Part shown: piece by piece, positions 39,698 through 50,685 of the stretch
Layout: the number at the start of each line of letters is the position of its first letter
Numbering within the stretch: position 1 is the first letter of the stretch
From: Streptomyces sp. SID9727
GTDB taxonomy: Bacteria; Actinomycetota; Actinomycetes; Streptomycetales; Streptomycetaceae
Direction: 5' to 3'
Length of the DNA: 53,980 bases
Assembly (NCBI RefSeq): GCF_010550605.1
Contig: NZ_JAAGNI010000455.1
Location: forward strand, 1-53,980
Notes under the pieces: generated by a model
Databases searched by the model: none
Told to the model about the DNA's origin: nothing
The model's input: only the letters and a program-made list of their open reading frames with translations
Made by a program: the position numbers and the translations under genes

Positions 39698-41685
39698 ACA
39701 CCGCACCGTCCGCAACCGTGCGGCTCACCGTGTCGCAGGCGACCGTCAGGTTCCTCGCCGCCCAGTGGTCCGAGCGCGACGAACAGCGCAGACCACTGTT
39801 CGCGGGCGTCCTCGGCATCTTCGGCCACGGCAACGTCGCGGGCATCGGCCAAGCACTGCTCGAACACGAACACGAACACGCAGCGGACGGGCGCCCCGGT
39901 CTTCCCTACATCCTGGCCCGCAACGAGCAGGCCATGGTGCACACCGCGGTCGCCTACGCCCGGCAGAGGGACCGCCTGCAGACCTGGGCCTGCACCGCGT
40001 CGATCGGCCCGGGATCCACGAACATGCTCACCGGAGCGGCACTGGCCACCATCAACCGCCTGCCCGTCCTGCTGCTGCCCTCCGACACGTTCGCCACCCG
40101 CCCCAGCGCCCCCGTGCTCCAGGAACTGGAACACCCCTGCGCTGCGGACATCTCCGTCAACGACGCCTTCAGGCCCCTGTCACGGTTCTTCGACCGGGTC
40201 AACCGCCCCGAGCAACTGCCCTCGGCGCTCATGGGAGCCATGCGGGTGCTCACCGACCCCGCGGAGACCGGCGCGGTGACGATCGCCCTGCCACAGGACG
40301 TCCAGGCCGAGGCGTACGACTGGCCCGCCGAACTGTTCCACGACCGCACCTGGCACGTGGCCCGCCCACCGGCCGAAGCCGCCCGCCTCGCGGCTGCCGC
40401 CGACCTCGTACGACGGGCCCGCCGGCCGCTCATCGTGGCGGGCGGCGGCGTGCACCACTCCGCGGCGGAGGAGGCGCTCGCCGCGCTGGCCGGGACGACC
40501 GGCATCCCGGTCGGTGAAACCCAGGCGGGCAAAGGATCGCTTCCCCATGGCCATCCGCAGCAGATGGGCGGCATCGGCTCCACGGGCACGACCGCGGCGA
40601 ACGCCCTCGCCCGGGACGCGGACCTCGTCATCGGCGTGGGTACACGCTGGACCGACTTCACCACCGCCTCGCGCACCGCGTTCCAGCACGACGACGTCCG
40701 CTTCATCAGCATCAACGTCACCGGTTTCGACGCCGGCAAGCACGCCGGTCTCCCGGTCGTGGCCGACGCCCGTGAGGCGCTGACCGCCCTCACCGACGTA
40801 CTGGGCGGACACCGTGTCGACTCCGCCTACGAGAAGCGGCAGGGCGAGTTGTGGCACAGCTGGAACGAGCGGGCCGAGGCCGCGTACAACCCGCCGCCCG
40901 AGGTGACCGGGCGGCTCGCCGACGGCGTCCTCACCCAGGGCACCGTGCTCGGCTGTGTCAACGAACTGACCGACCCGCGCGACGTCATCCTGTGCGCGGC
41001 CGGTTCCATCCCCGGTGACCTGCACAAGCTGTGGCGCGTCCGCGACCGCAAGGCGTACCACGTCGAGTACGGCTACTCCTGCATGGGCTACGAGATCCCC
41101 GCCGCGCTCGGAGTCCGGCTCGCCGACGACACCCGGGACGTATTCGCCATGGTCGGCGACGGCGGCTACCTCATGATGCCGACCGAACTGGCCACGGCCG
41201 TCCAGGAGCGCCTCAAGGTCATCGTCGTCCTCGTCCAGAACAACGGCTTCCACTCGATCGGCTCACTGTCGGAATCGCTCGGCTCCCAGCGCTTCGGCAC
41301 CCGATACCGCTACCGCTCCGCCGGCGGACGCCTGGACGGCCCGAACCTGCCCACCGACCTCGCCGGCAACGCCCGCAGCCTCGGTGCCCACGTCGTCGAG
41401 GCCCGTTCCCGCGCCGAATTGGCGGCAGCCATCGCACAGGCCAAGGCGTGGCCGGCGGACGGCGGTCCCTTCGTCATCCACGTCGAGACCGACCCGCACG
41501 TCCCCGCGCCCGACAGCGACAGCTGGTGGGACGTCCCCGTCGCCGCGGTCTCCCGGCTCGGCACGACGCGGGAAGCCCACGCGGTCTACACGGGCCACAA
41601 GAAGGCCCAGCGGCCCTTGCTCGCCCCCGCGGCCGACCGGGAGCGGAACAGCGCGTCCGCCGTGCGCCCCGGCAACCAGTCCTGA
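39694..41685 (+). CDS. iolD: 3D-(3,5/4)-trihydroxycyclohexane-1,2-dione hydrolase (IolD)
   Basis: Thiamine-diphosphate enzyme of 663 residues that opens the inositol-derived ring. The N-terminal domain reads LGIFGHGNVAGIGQAL with LARNEQAMVHTAVAYA (the Glu that activates ThDP lies in NEQ). The ThDP/Mg motif is MVGDGGYLMMPTEL through VQNNGFHSIG (GDG ... N). C-terminal DSWWDVPVAAVS is usual for IolD. AGGAGG precedes the ATG, which overlaps the iolB stop. The C-terminal tail of about 30 residues is polar and probably unstructured. Confidence 0.95.
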   Translation: MNTAPSATVRLTVSQATVRFLAAQWSERDEQRRPLFAGVLGIFGHGNVAGIGQALLEHEHEHAADGRPGLPYILARNEQAMVHTAVAYARQRDRLQTWACTASIGPGSTNMLTGAALATINRLPVLLLPSDTFATRPSAPVLQELEHPCAADISVNDAFRPLSRFFDRVNRPEQLPSALMGAMRVLTDPAETGAVTIALPQDVQAEAYDWPAELFHDRTWHVARPPAEAARLAAAADLVRRARRPLIVAGGGVHHSAAEEALAALAGTTGIPVGETQAGKGSLPHGHPQQMGGIGSTGTTAANALARDADLVIGVGTRWTDFTTASRTAFQHDDVRFISINVTGFDAGKHAGLPVVADAREALTALTDVLGGHRVDSAYEKRQGELWHSWNERAEAAYNPPPEVTGRLADGVLTQGTVLGCVNELTDPRDVILCAAGSIPGDLHKLWRVRDRKAYHVEYGYSCMGYEIPAALGVRLADDTRDVFAMVGDGGYLMMPTELATAVQERLKVIVVLVQNNGFHSIGSLSESLGSQRFGTRYRYRSAGGRLDGPNLPTDLAGNARSLGAHVVEARSRAELAAAIAQAKAWPADGGPFVIHVETDPHVPAPDSDSWWDVPVAAVSRLGTTREAHAVYTGHKKAQRPLLAPAADRERNSASAVRPGNQS

Positions 41686-41708
41686 CCACATCGCAGAAGG
41701 AGCCCGCC

Positions 41709-43205
<1,497 letters not shown>

Positions 43206-43481
43206 ACGGCTCCGGCCCGAACGCCGGCCCCGGCCTCGCTCAGTGGCAGCTCTCTCGCCGCCCGGTCGACCTTGCCGGGGCGCCGCGGGAGCCAGTGCCT
43301 GGCCTTCGGCGCCCAGCCGGCCACGGCCGCCCTGTGGTCTCGGCCAGTCCGCGGGCGACGGGCCTGGCCCGCAAGGCGTCGCCTGCGCAGACGAGTGCGA
43401 CCGGGGCCATCGCGGCGGCTTTGAGCGCCACCGTGGAGGTCAGGCCCGTCGCCGGACCCCCACGGTGACACGGAGCACGGT

Positions 43482-44210
43482 TCACCAGGGCCGGTAGGAA
43501 GGCCGGACGCTGCGTAGTTCGGTCCTCAGAACGGGCGTGCCGTCGACGGACGCCGGGTCCTCCGCGGTTGGCTCGATTCCGCCGGCAGCGACCTTGTCGA
43601 GCGTCTTCAGGCCGGCGGCGCCGACCGTGCCGAACACCGTGTAGTCCGGCCGCAGCACGGAGTCACCGTAGACGACGAAGAACTGCGAACCGTTCGTGTC
43701 GGGCCCGGCATTGGCCATCGCCAGCAAGCCGCGCCCGTAGACGCGACGGGCTCCGGTCGGATCGCTCGGGGCCGGCGGCAGGTCCACTGGCAGCTCGTCC
43801 TTGTAGGCGTACCCCGGTCCGCCCTCGCCGGTGCCGGTCGGGTCGCCGCACTGCAGGACCTTGAGCGTCGGATACGCCGTCAGCCGATGACACACCGTAC
43901 GGTCGTAGAACCGGTGCCGCGCCAGGTGCACGAAGCTCTGGACCGTGCATGGCGCCTTCGCCCGGTCCAGACGGAGGGGAAGCGGCCCCTGGCTGGTCGG
44001 GACAGCCATGTCGATCGTGCCGTGACTGGGGGTGTGCCGCGGGTCGGGCGGCAGGGGAACCGGCCGCGCCGCCGGCTCGTCCGGGGTCTGGGAGTACTGG
44101 CAAGGACCGTGCGTGGTTCGCGGCGGGGCGTCGGAAGCGGAGGCGGTGACGCCGCCCCCGGACACGACCAGCGTCAATGCGGCCAACGCGGTCATGAGGG
44201 ATCGGTTCAT
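43482..44210 (-). CDS. Secreted cyclophilin-type peptidyl-prolyl isomerase
   Basis: Exported foldase of 242 residues. The signal peptide is MNRSLMTALAALTLVVSGGG with cleavage near SASDA. The cyclophilin core includes MAVPTSQGPLPLRLDRAKAPCTVQSFVHLA, RFYDRTVCHRL, a divergent active-site loop ending in LQCGDPTGTGEGGPGY, MANAGPDTNGSQFFVVYGD and YTVFGTV, matching actinobacterial cell-surface forms. It stands alone, convergent with mmsA, with no evident link to inositol catabolism. Confidence 0.9.
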   Translation of the reverse strand: MNRSLMTALAALTLVVSGGGVTASASDAPPRTTHGPCQYSQTPDEPAARPVPLPPDPRHTPSHGTIDMAVPTSQGPLPLRLDRAKAPCTVQSFVHLARHRFYDRTVCHRLTAYPTLKVLQCGDPTGTGEGGPGYAYKDELPVDLPPAPSDPTGARRVYGRGLLAMANAGPDTNGSQFFVVYGDSVLRPDYTVFGTVGAAGLKTLDKVAAGGIEPTAEDPASVDGTPVLRTELRSVRPSYRPW

Positions 44211-44692
44211 CCTGCAGACCCTCCAGAAGATCGTCGGGTTTCGGAGCGGTCGAAGTCTAAGGCGCGGCCCGTCGGGCGAGTACCCGTCCGCAAGCCATAT
44301 TCGCCTCCTTCGCGATCAGCGGAGAGCGGGGAACAGCAGCACCTGATGACCGGCCTCGTCACGGATGTTGCCACGGGGCAGGCGAAGCAGGACGGCCGTG
44401 CGGCTCAGCGGAGTGAGCCCGCCCGCACATGTCGCGCACCTGGTTCCCGTAGGGCAGGGGTTCGCCCGCGCGGTGGCGACGGGTCTCGGCCTCCTCAGCC
44501 CGCTGCCGTGGCCCTGCCGGCCCGGGCTGCCAGTCGCGTAGACCAGTCGCGTAGCGCAAGGTGTCGAGCGCGGCGATGACGGGTACAGCGTGGCATGCGC
44601 TGCTGCCCGGCGCCGTGCCGTGACCGCGTCGTTCAGGGACGCGGACACGGCTCGTCCGCTCAGACTCCCGTTCCCTTGAGGAGAACATCGTC
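44211..44692. other. Non-coding or decayed stretch
   Basis: 482 bp without a convincing gene. Minus-strand frames carry short protein-like pieces in different phases (LRDWQPGPAGPRQRAEEAE and LLRLPRGNIRDEAGHQVLLF), as a frameshifted, decayed gene would, but no family is recognisable. The final bases hold GAGGAG, the ribosome site of the DJ-1-like gene. Confidence 0.4.
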
Positions 44693-45379
44693 ATGAAGGT
44701 CCTCGTCGTCCTCACCTCGCACGACCGGCTCGGCGACACCGGCCGTGCCACCGGGTTCTGGCTGGAGGAACTCGCCGCCCCCTACTACCGCTTCAAGGAG
44801 GCGGGGTGGGAGATCACCCTCGCTTCCCCCAAGGGCGGCCAACCGCCGCTGGACCCCAAGAGCAACGAGCCCGACGCCCGGACCGACCAGACCCGCCGTT
44901 TCGAAGCGGACACCGAAGCCATGACGGCACTGGCGAACACCGTCCCCCTCAGCTCCGTCAACGCCGACGCATACGACACCCTCTTCTACCCCGGCGGCCA
45001 CGGCCCCCTGTGGGACCTCGCCGAGGACGCCGACTCCGCCCGCCTGATCGAGACCACCCTGCGCGCCGGCAGGCCCCTCGCCCTGGTCTGCCACGCCCCC
45101 GGCGTACTGCGCCACACCCGCAACGAAGACGGCACGCCCCTCGTACGCGGCAGGAAGGTCACCGGCTTCACCAACACCGAGGAGGAAGGCGTCCAGCTCA
45201 CCGAAGTCGTTCCCTTCCTCGTCGAGGACGAGCTCAGGAAGCTCGGCGGCCACTACACCAAGCAGGCGGACTGGGAGCCCTACGTCGTCCAGGACGGTCT
45301 CCTCATCACCGGCCAGAACCCCGCCTCCTCCGGTCCCGCAGCCGACGCCCTCGTGGAGTTCGTCTCGTCCCGCACCTGA
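44693..45379 (+). CDS. DJ-1/PfpI superfamily protein
   Basis: Type 1 glutamine-amidotransferase-like protein of 228 residues, similar to Hsp31/HchA-type glyoxalase III or deglycase proteins. KVLVVLTSHDRLGDTGRATGFW opens the fold; FYPGGHGPLWDL and LALVCHAPGVL place the nucleophilic Cys133 in the usual elbow, with the acidic residue of the FWLEELAAPY segment beside it. It probably detoxifies reactive carbonyls or acts as a stress chaperone. Monocistronic; GAGGAG lies ahead of the ATG. Confidence 0.9.
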   Translation: MKVLVVLTSHDRLGDTGRATGFWLEELAAPYYRFKEAGWEITLASPKGGQPPLDPKSNEPDARTDQTRRFEADTEAMTALANTVPLSSVNADAYDTLFYPGGHGPLWDLAEDADSARLIETTLRAGRPLALVCHAPGVLRHTRNEDGTPLVRGRKVTGFTNTEEEGVQLTEVVPFLVEDELRKLGGHYTKQADWEPYVVQDGLLITGQNPASSGPAADALVEFVSSRT

Positions 45380-45974
45380 GCAACCGACCGCCGCGGGCAT
45401 GCCCGACCGGTGGTCGCGGTTTGCCGGCCAGCACCTCCGGATGCGCACGCTCCCCGGTCCCCGAAGGGCCGGAGCACCTGGACGGCTCCGGCCGCTCCCC
45501 GGCCGACATCCGCGCCGTGCTCCTGGACCCACGCGGGGTGCGGCCCGTGTACGTCTCGCCATGAGCACCGAGCCGCAGCCTGTTGCGATGCGCGGGCCGA
45601 TCACCGTATGGTCGCGCGGGCGACGATGATCGCGAGGGGGGCTTCGGCGGGCACCGCGGAATCCACGGGCCGGCGACCGGCGACGGATCCGCGACGCGCA
45701 CGGCGGGCCCACGTACGTGCCCGTCCGGCCCGGGCCGGGAGAGCGAACGACGGGCCGTTGTCGTCCCGGTCTCCTCCGCACCGCCGCCCCGGACCGACCA
45801 CCGCCGTCTTCATCGAAACAGCCGCCCGTGACCACCTCGCCCAGCGGAACGTGACCGTCGTGCCCGCGGGCCCCACCCGTAGCAGCTGCTCGGCGTCGGC
45901 ACAGCAGGGCAGGTCGCGCCGACAACTTGTCCTGGCAACCTGCTGGTCACCTCGTACCGAATGAGGAGAGAAAC
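45380..45974. other. Non-coding stretch upstream of CE7-like esterase
   Basis: 595 bp with no supported gene. A short plus-strand piece (LDGSGRSPADIRAVLLDPRG) near 45470-45540 looks protein-like but lacks a start. A perfect 11-bp palindrome GACAACTTGTC at 45921-45931, 43 bp before the esterase start, could be an operator. Confidence 0.4.
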
Positions 45975-46997
45975 GTGTCCACCCATCCGCTCGCGACGGA
46001 TACCGACGAACTCGGCCCGCTGCCCCACGATTTCCCCTTCGATCCCACTCACGGCTACGACCTGCCGCGTCTCCTCGCGGTGAAGGCGCCGCCGGGACCG
46101 GACGACTTCGCCGACTTCTGGCGGGAGCGTTACGCGCGTGCGCTGCGCGTCGACACGACGCCCCGGATCGAGGGGCCCTGGGCCACGGTGGACGGCTTTC
46201 GGGTCGCCGACGTCTCGTACACGTCCACCGATGGCGTCCGTATCGGCGGGTGGCTGACCGTTCCCGCCGACGGCCGGGTCACCCAGGGCTGCGTTGCGGC
46301 CCACGGATACGGAGGCCGGACGGCCCCGGACTCCTGGCAGTCCCCGCCCGGGACCGCGACCCTCTGGCCCTGCCTGCGCGGGCTCGGAACGCGGAGCCTG
46401 CTGCCCGGCGTTCCCTCGCATTCGGCGGGGCACGTACTGCATGGCATCGGCGCCCGGGAGTCGTACCTCATCGGCGGATGCGTGGCGGACGTCTGGTGCG
46501 CGGCCACCGCACTGCGGCTGCTGGTGCCGGAGGCCGCCGGACGGATGACGTACCTGGGCACGAGTTTCGGCGGCGGCATCGGAGCGCTGGCGCTCCCCTG
46601 GGACGACCGTTTCCGGGCCGCCGGCCTGACGGTACCTACCTTCGGCAACCATCCGCTCCGGGTGACACTTCCGTGCACGGGCAGCGGTGAGTCGGTCCGT
46701 ACGCGGTTCGCCGAGGATCCCGCGGTGCTGGATGTCCTCGCGTACTTCGACGCCGCGACGGCGGCCCGGCACCTCGAGATCCCCGTCCACGTGAGCGCAG
46801 CCCTGTTCGATCCCCATGTGCCCCCGCCCGGGCAGTTCGCGGTGCACAACGCACTGGCCGGGCCGCGCGAACTCCTGGTTCTGCGGGCGGGGCACTTCGA
46901 CCATCCGGGCGAGCCGGCCGAGACGGCGGCCCTGGAAGAGGCCCAGCGACAGTTCCTGTCAGGGGCGGACCCGGTGGTGCCCGGCCCCACCGCTTGA
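45975..46997 (+). CDS. CE7-like acetyl xylan esterase / alpha-beta hydrolase
   Basis: Alpha/beta hydrolase of 340 residues resembling acetyl xylan esterase and cephalosporin C deacetylase (AXE1, family CE7). FDPTHGYDLPRLL and PGPDDFADFWRERYARAL at the N-terminus are typical; VAAHGYGGRTA holds the oxyanion region; the nucleophile is Ser197 in YLGTSFGGGIG; AGHFDHPG carries the likely catalytic His. No signal peptide, so it would deacetylate imported oligosaccharides. GTG start with GAGGAGAG upstream. Located ahead of the IclR regulator, it may belong to the same carbohydrate module. Confidence 0.87.
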   Translation: MSTHPLATDTDELGPLPHDFPFDPTHGYDLPRLLAVKAPPGPDDFADFWRERYARALRVDTTPRIEGPWATVDGFRVADVSYTSTDGVRIGGWLTVPADGRVTQGCVAAHGYGGRTAPDSWQSPPGTATLWPCLRGLGTRSLLPGVPSHSAGHVLHGIGARESYLIGGCVADVWCAATALRLLVPEAAGRMTYLGTSFGGGIGALALPWDDRFRAAGLTVPTFGNHPLRVTLPCTGSGESVRTRFAEDPAVLDVLAYFDAATAARHLEIPVHVSAALFDPHVPPPGQFAVHNALAGPRELLVLRAGHFDHPGEPAETAALEEAQRQFLSGADPVVPGPTA

Positions 46998-47168
46998 CCC
47001 GCCTGCCGTGCGGCCGGCTCCGCCAGGCCGGGCGCTCACGGGTCCCCACTCTGTGGCCTGGTGATTCCGCGATGCCGGCGGTGTCCGCCCCGCTCGCGTC
47101 GCGGGACCGCCACGGTCGCTGATTTCAGGTACAGGTGCCGGTCGCGCGCGATATGCTGATGCAGAATG

Positions 47169-47183
47169 TGCAAGGCATTTGCA
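47169..47183. promoter_or_regulatory. Candidate IclR operator upstream of the IclR gene
   Basis: TGCAAGGCATTTGCA: 5-bp inverted repeat with 5-bp spacer, 15 bp before the IclR ATG and just ahead of its ribosome site. Related TGCAA-containing sequences occur in the FAD/ABC intergenic region (50421 and 50606), so it may be an autoregulatory site. Confidence 0.5.
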
Positions 47184-47197
47184 GAACAAGGAGGGTC

Positions 47198-47986
47198 ATG
47201 GCTACCCGGGCGACTGATGCAGGGACGAACCAGAGCGTCGAACGAGCGGTCTCCGTGCTGCGCGCACTCGACTCCGGCCGGCCCGAACTCCGTGTCTCCG
47301 ACATCGCCGAGCTCACCGGACTGGGCTCCTCGACCACCTCCCGCCTGCTGTCCACCCTGGAACGCCTCGACATGGTCGAACGCGATCCGGTCAGCAACCT
47401 CTACCGCCTCAGCCTGGGCCTTCTCCCGCTGGCCGCGACCGCCACCAACCGCCACCCCGTGCACCGGGCCGCGCGCATGGTGCTCCAGGGCCTCGCCACC
47501 CGCACCGGGCTGGGGGCCAACGTGGCCGTACGCCGCGGTGGCGAGCTGATGTTCCTGTGCAATTTCGAGGGCACGCGCGCCCCCAAGTCCTATACGCAGG
47601 CCGGACACACCGCCCCGCTGCACGCCACGAGCATCGGCAAGTGCCTCCTCAGCGGTCTCGCCCCCAAGGAGCGCCGCAAGCTGCTGGGGGACCCGCTCGA
47701 CGCGCACACCGAGTACACGACCACCAGTCACGACCTTCTCGACGCCGAGATCGAGACCGTCCGGCGCACCGGTTACGCCGTCGAGGCCGAGGAGCGCGCC
47801 CTGGGACGCGCGTCCCTTGCCGCGCCGGTCCGCGACGCCTCGGGGGAGATCGTCGCCGCCATCTCGCTCTGGGGCCCGACCTCGGTGCTCGGGGGCGGCT
47901 CCGACACCGAGGGGCAGCGCTCCGCCCTCGTACGCGAGGTCATCGAGGCCGCCGACGCCATCAGTCAGGCCCTCGGCGCGCTCTGA
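47198..47986 (+). CDS. IclR-family transcriptional regulator
   Basis: Regulator of 262 residues: winged helix-turn-helix (SVERAVSVLRALDSG to GSSTTSRLLSTLERLDMVERD) and an IclR effector domain (RGGELMFLCNFEG, HATSIGKCLLSGL, YAVEAEERALGRASLAAPV). The ATG at 47198 is preferred over upstream in-frame codons because AAGGAGGG lies at good spacing. It sits between the CE7-like esterase and the convergent FAD oxidoreductase gene, and shares promoter motifs with the ABC operon at 50686, which it probably controls. Confidence 0.92.
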   Translation: MATRATDAGTNQSVERAVSVLRALDSGRPELRVSDIAELTGLGSSTTSRLLSTLERLDMVERDPVSNLYRLSLGLLPLAATATNRHPVHRAARMVLQGLATRTGLGANVAVRRGGELMFLCNFEGTRAPKSYTQAGHTAPLHATSIGKCLLSGLAPKERRKLLGDPLDAHTEYTTTSHDLLDAEIETVRRTGYAVEAEERALGRASLAAPVRDASGEIVAAISLWGPTSVLGGGSDTEGQRSALVREVIEAADAISQALGAL

Positions 47987-47994
47987 CGTACACG

Positions 47995-48044
47995 CGAAAG
48001 GGGGCCGGGGGAAGGCCGACCAGCCTTCCCCCGGCCCCCTTTCG
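47995..48044. terminator. Bidirectional terminator between IclR and FAD genes
   Basis: A perfect 21-bp stem (47995-48015 paired with 48024-48044) with an 8-nt loop, lying between two converging genes. Arms start CGAAAG and end CTTTCG, giving a short A/T flank on each side. It should stop transcription from both directions. Confidence 0.92.
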
Positions 48045-48052
48045 CCGTGCGG

Positions 48053-50341
48053 CTATGCGCCGTACGCCTTGAAGGCGAACACGTGGGCCTGCCGCGCCCC
48101 GTGCGTCGCGTCGACCACGAGCCGCAGTGCGCCGGTGCGCACGGGACCGCCGTCAGGGGCCTCCAGCGCGTGTACGCGGTGCCGACGCCGGTTGTCCGTC
48201 ACCGTCAGGAGCGTGTGCCAGTCGCCTGCGGCGTCGCGCGTCTGGACGCGATAGTCGCGTACGAGCTCCGGCATGACCTCGAACGGGGTGCGGTGGCGGT
48301 GCAGATTGTTGAGGTACTCGTCGACGTCGTCGTCGAACACCAGGCGGATCTCGGTGAGCTCCTGCTCGTCGTGCCAGTCGAGACGGAGCCACCGGGCGTC
48401 GTCCTCGCGCGCGGACGACCACATGTTCGGGCCGCCGTAGGGGCGCTGGAATCCGCCCACGGCTCGTCCGGGCCGGAACGCCCTGGTGTCGGGGGCCGCC
48501 CGGAAGGCGAAGGTCTGCCGGCGCAGGCCGCGGGCCTGCCATTCCAGGACCAGCTGGCCGTCCTCCTCCGGGATGTCGTGGTCGACGCCCGCGTCCCCCT
48601 CGGCCTTCCTGCGCAGGGCGAGGACACCGTCGGTGCGCTCGGGGAGGAGGACCAGGGCCGTGTCGGGGCAGGCGCGCACGATCAGGATCGCGTTTCCGGG
48701 TGTCCCGGGGCGGTGGTCGAGGGGCGCCGTGACCCAGTGCGGGCCGCCGGGCGGGACGGTGACGGTGGTCGTCAGAAGCCGGTCGGCGGGGACCCCGTTC
48801 TCCGGCCGGCCCGTGCTCCACAGTTCCACGGTGAGCTCGCGGGGTCCGTCGTCCGGGGCGCCGTGGACGAGGAGGTCGACCGTGTCGAGTGCCGGGTCGA
48901 CCGGCAGCAGGAGCGCGAGGTCGCGGGTGAGGGGGTACGGGGCGCCGGGCGCGTCCTGCGTGGGTTCCGCGGCCAGACGGGTCAGGCAGGAGGAGGCGGT
49001 GACGCGGGCCGCCCGGGCCAGGTTGCCGGGGTCCTCGTCGGCGAGGCCGATCACGGAGGCGTCCTGGCGGAGCAGGGTGCGGTGCACCAGCTCCGGCCGT
49101 TCGGTCGCGAGTTCCCGTGGAGTGAGGTTCTCGGCGACGCACAGGGCCGCGGCGGTACCCGCGGCCTCGCCGAGGGTCGCGCAGGTGGCCATGACGCGGG
49201 TCGCCCCGAAAGCGATGTGCGTGGCGGAGATGTTGCGCCCGGCGAAGTGCAGGTTCGTGACGTTCGCCGAGTAGAGGGAGCGCAGGGGGACGTGGAAGAT
49301 GCCGTCCGCGTACCGCTGGCGCGCGCCGGGCTCCTCGGCGTACATGCCCTGTACGGGGTGGAGGTCGACGGACCAGCCGCCGAAGGCGATCCGGTCCTCG
49401 AACTGGCGCTGCTGGAGGATGTCCTGCTGGGTGAGGACGTGGTCGCCGAGGAAGCGGCGGTACTCGCGCTTGCCGGGAAGACTGCCGACCCACTCCAGGG
49501 TGAGGTTCGCCGCGTCCGGGAACTGCCCGGAGTTCTTGATGTGGTCCCAGACCCCCATGATCACGGCCTGGAGCTCGTCGCGGATGCGCTCGTTGTCGTG
49601 GACGGTGTCGAGTTCCCCGCCCCACTCGATCCACCAGTAGTCGCAGCCGTTGTCGCCGGTGCGCAGGATGCGGTTGCGCAGGATGGGGGTGGTCGTCAGG
49701 TCCTTGGCGTAGGCGGGCGGCACGAACTTCACCGGCCGGCCCGTGTCCCTGGTGTGGAAGAGGATCGTCGAGCCGAGCAGCGCCTGGTCCGCCTCGGACG
49801 GCGCCCACGGCTCGTCGAACTCGGACCGCGCCTCACGGCCGATGCGGTAGTGGGCGCCGGCGAGGTGGCCGACCAGGCCGTCTCCGGTGCAGTCGAGGAA
49901 CTGGCTCGCGTGGAAGGTGATGCGGCGCTCCGAGCCCATCATCCAGCCGGTGCAGGAGTGCACCTCGCGGCTGTCGGCGGGGCCGCTCGCGTCGACCTCG
50001 CGTACGTCGGTGTTGAGGTAGAGGTCGATGTTCTCCTCGGCGCGGACCGCGTCGAGGACGACCTGGTCCCAGTAGTAGGGATTGCCCTCGGGGTTGCGGT
50101 ACTGGTTCTCGGTGTACAGCTCGCCCATGATCCCGGTCTCGCGGGCCCAGCGGTGCACGCCGTGTGCGGTGGCGCCGCAGACCCAGACGCGGATCTCGCT
50201 GCTGGCGTTGCCGCCCAGGACCGGCCGGTTGTTGACCAGGGCGACGCGTCGGCCGAGCCGGGCCGCAGCGATGGCAGCGCAGGTCCCCGCCAATCCGCCG
50301 CCGATCACGGCGATGTCGTAATGGACCTCTTCTTCCCGCAC
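48053..50341 (-). CDS. FAD-dependent oxidoreductase with C-terminal beta domain
   Basis: Flavoprotein of 762 residues. YDIAVIGGGLAGTCAAIAAA is a classic FAD-binding Rossmann motif, followed by VLGGNASSEIRVW and, later, FLDCTGDGLVGHLAG and the second dinucleotide contact FAGRNISATHIAFGATRVMAT, all typical of the large FAD-oxidoreductase group found in carbohydrate clusters. Residues from about 470 on form one or two beta-rich domains; the last (WLRLDWHDEQELTEIRLVFDDD) looks like a galactose-binding or discoidin-type fold. GTG at 50341 is chosen over longer frames because AAGGAGG precedes it. Divergent from the ABC importer, so it probably oxidises the imported sugar derivative. Substrate unknown. 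Confidence 0.88.
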   Translation of the reverse strand: MREEEVHYDIAVIGGGLAGTCAAIAAARLGRRVALVNNRPVLGGNASSEIRVWVCGATAHGVHRWARETGIMGELYTENQYRNPEGNPYYWDQVVLDAVRAEENIDLYLNTDVREVDASGPADSREVHSCTGWMMGSERRITFHASQFLDCTGDGLVGHLAGAHYRIGREARSEFDEPWAPSEADQALLGSTILFHTRDTGRPVKFVPPAYAKDLTTTPILRNRILRTGDNGCDYWWIEWGGELDTVHDNERIRDELQAVIMGVWDHIKNSGQFPDAANLTLEWVGSLPGKREYRRFLGDHVLTQQDILQQRQFEDRIAFGGWSVDLHPVQGMYAEEPGARQRYADGIFHVPLRSLYSANVTNLHFAGRNISATHIAFGATRVMATCATLGEAAGTAAALCVAENLTPRELATERPELVHRTLLRQDASVIGLADEDPGNLARAARVTASSCLTRLAAEPTQDAPGAPYPLTRDLALLLPVDPALDTVDLLVHGAPDDGPRELTVELWSTGRPENGVPADRLLTTTVTVPPGGPHWVTAPLDHRPGTPGNAILIVRACPDTALVLLPERTDGVLALRRKAEGDAGVDHDIPEEDGQLVLEWQARGLRRQTFAFRAAPDTRAFRPGRAVGGFQRPYGGPNMWSSAREDDARWLRLDWHDEQELTEIRLVFDDDVDEYLNNLHRHRTPFEVMPELVRDYRVQTRDAAGDWHTLLTVTDNRRRHRVHALEAPDGGPVRTGALRLVVDATHGARQAHVFAFKAYGA

Positions 50342-50685
50342 GGTGCGGCCTCCTTGGTGTGAAGCTCGGGTACACCCCGCCGTAGCGGAGCGGTCTCGAA
50401 CGTACATCACATCCATATTGTGCAACCACTGTTCAACCAATGGGATTCGCTGTAAGTTCCGGTGGTGGCCACTGACCTGGCCGTTGGAAGCCAAAGTGCA
50501 CGTTCGGGGCAGGTGGGGCGCGTTCGCCGGACCTGCACAGAATCGGCGATTCACCAACGAAAAGGGTTGACGCCATCGCGCGATATGGAGAACGATCCCG
50601 CATGTTGCAACGTGTATTCATTGCGGCAGGGGCGACGTCCATGCAGGGCCTCGGCGCTCCCACCACCACCTGAGAGGACAGACCC
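50342..50685. promoter_or_regulatory. Divergent control region of FAD gene and ABC operon
   Basis: 344 bp, AT-richer than its surroundings. On the plus strand TTGACG (50567-50572) and AACGAT (50591-50596) at 18 bp form a plausible promoter. CGCGCGATATG at 50577-50587 is identical to an 11-mer upstream of the IclR gene (47145-47155). The palindrome GTTGCAAC (50604-50611) and the TGCAACC at 50421 are candidate IclR-type sites. Confidence 0.55.

Noticed and set aside
43206..43481. Possible small gene between mmsA and the cyclophilin gene
   Set aside because: Frames on both strands are Arg/Pro rich; one minus-strand piece (TVALKAAAMAPVALVCAGD) looks protein-like but has no supporting context.
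48047..50362. Open frame of 771 codons opposite the FAD oxidoreductase
   Set aside because: A shadow of the flavoprotein gene; no start context and no recognisable motif.
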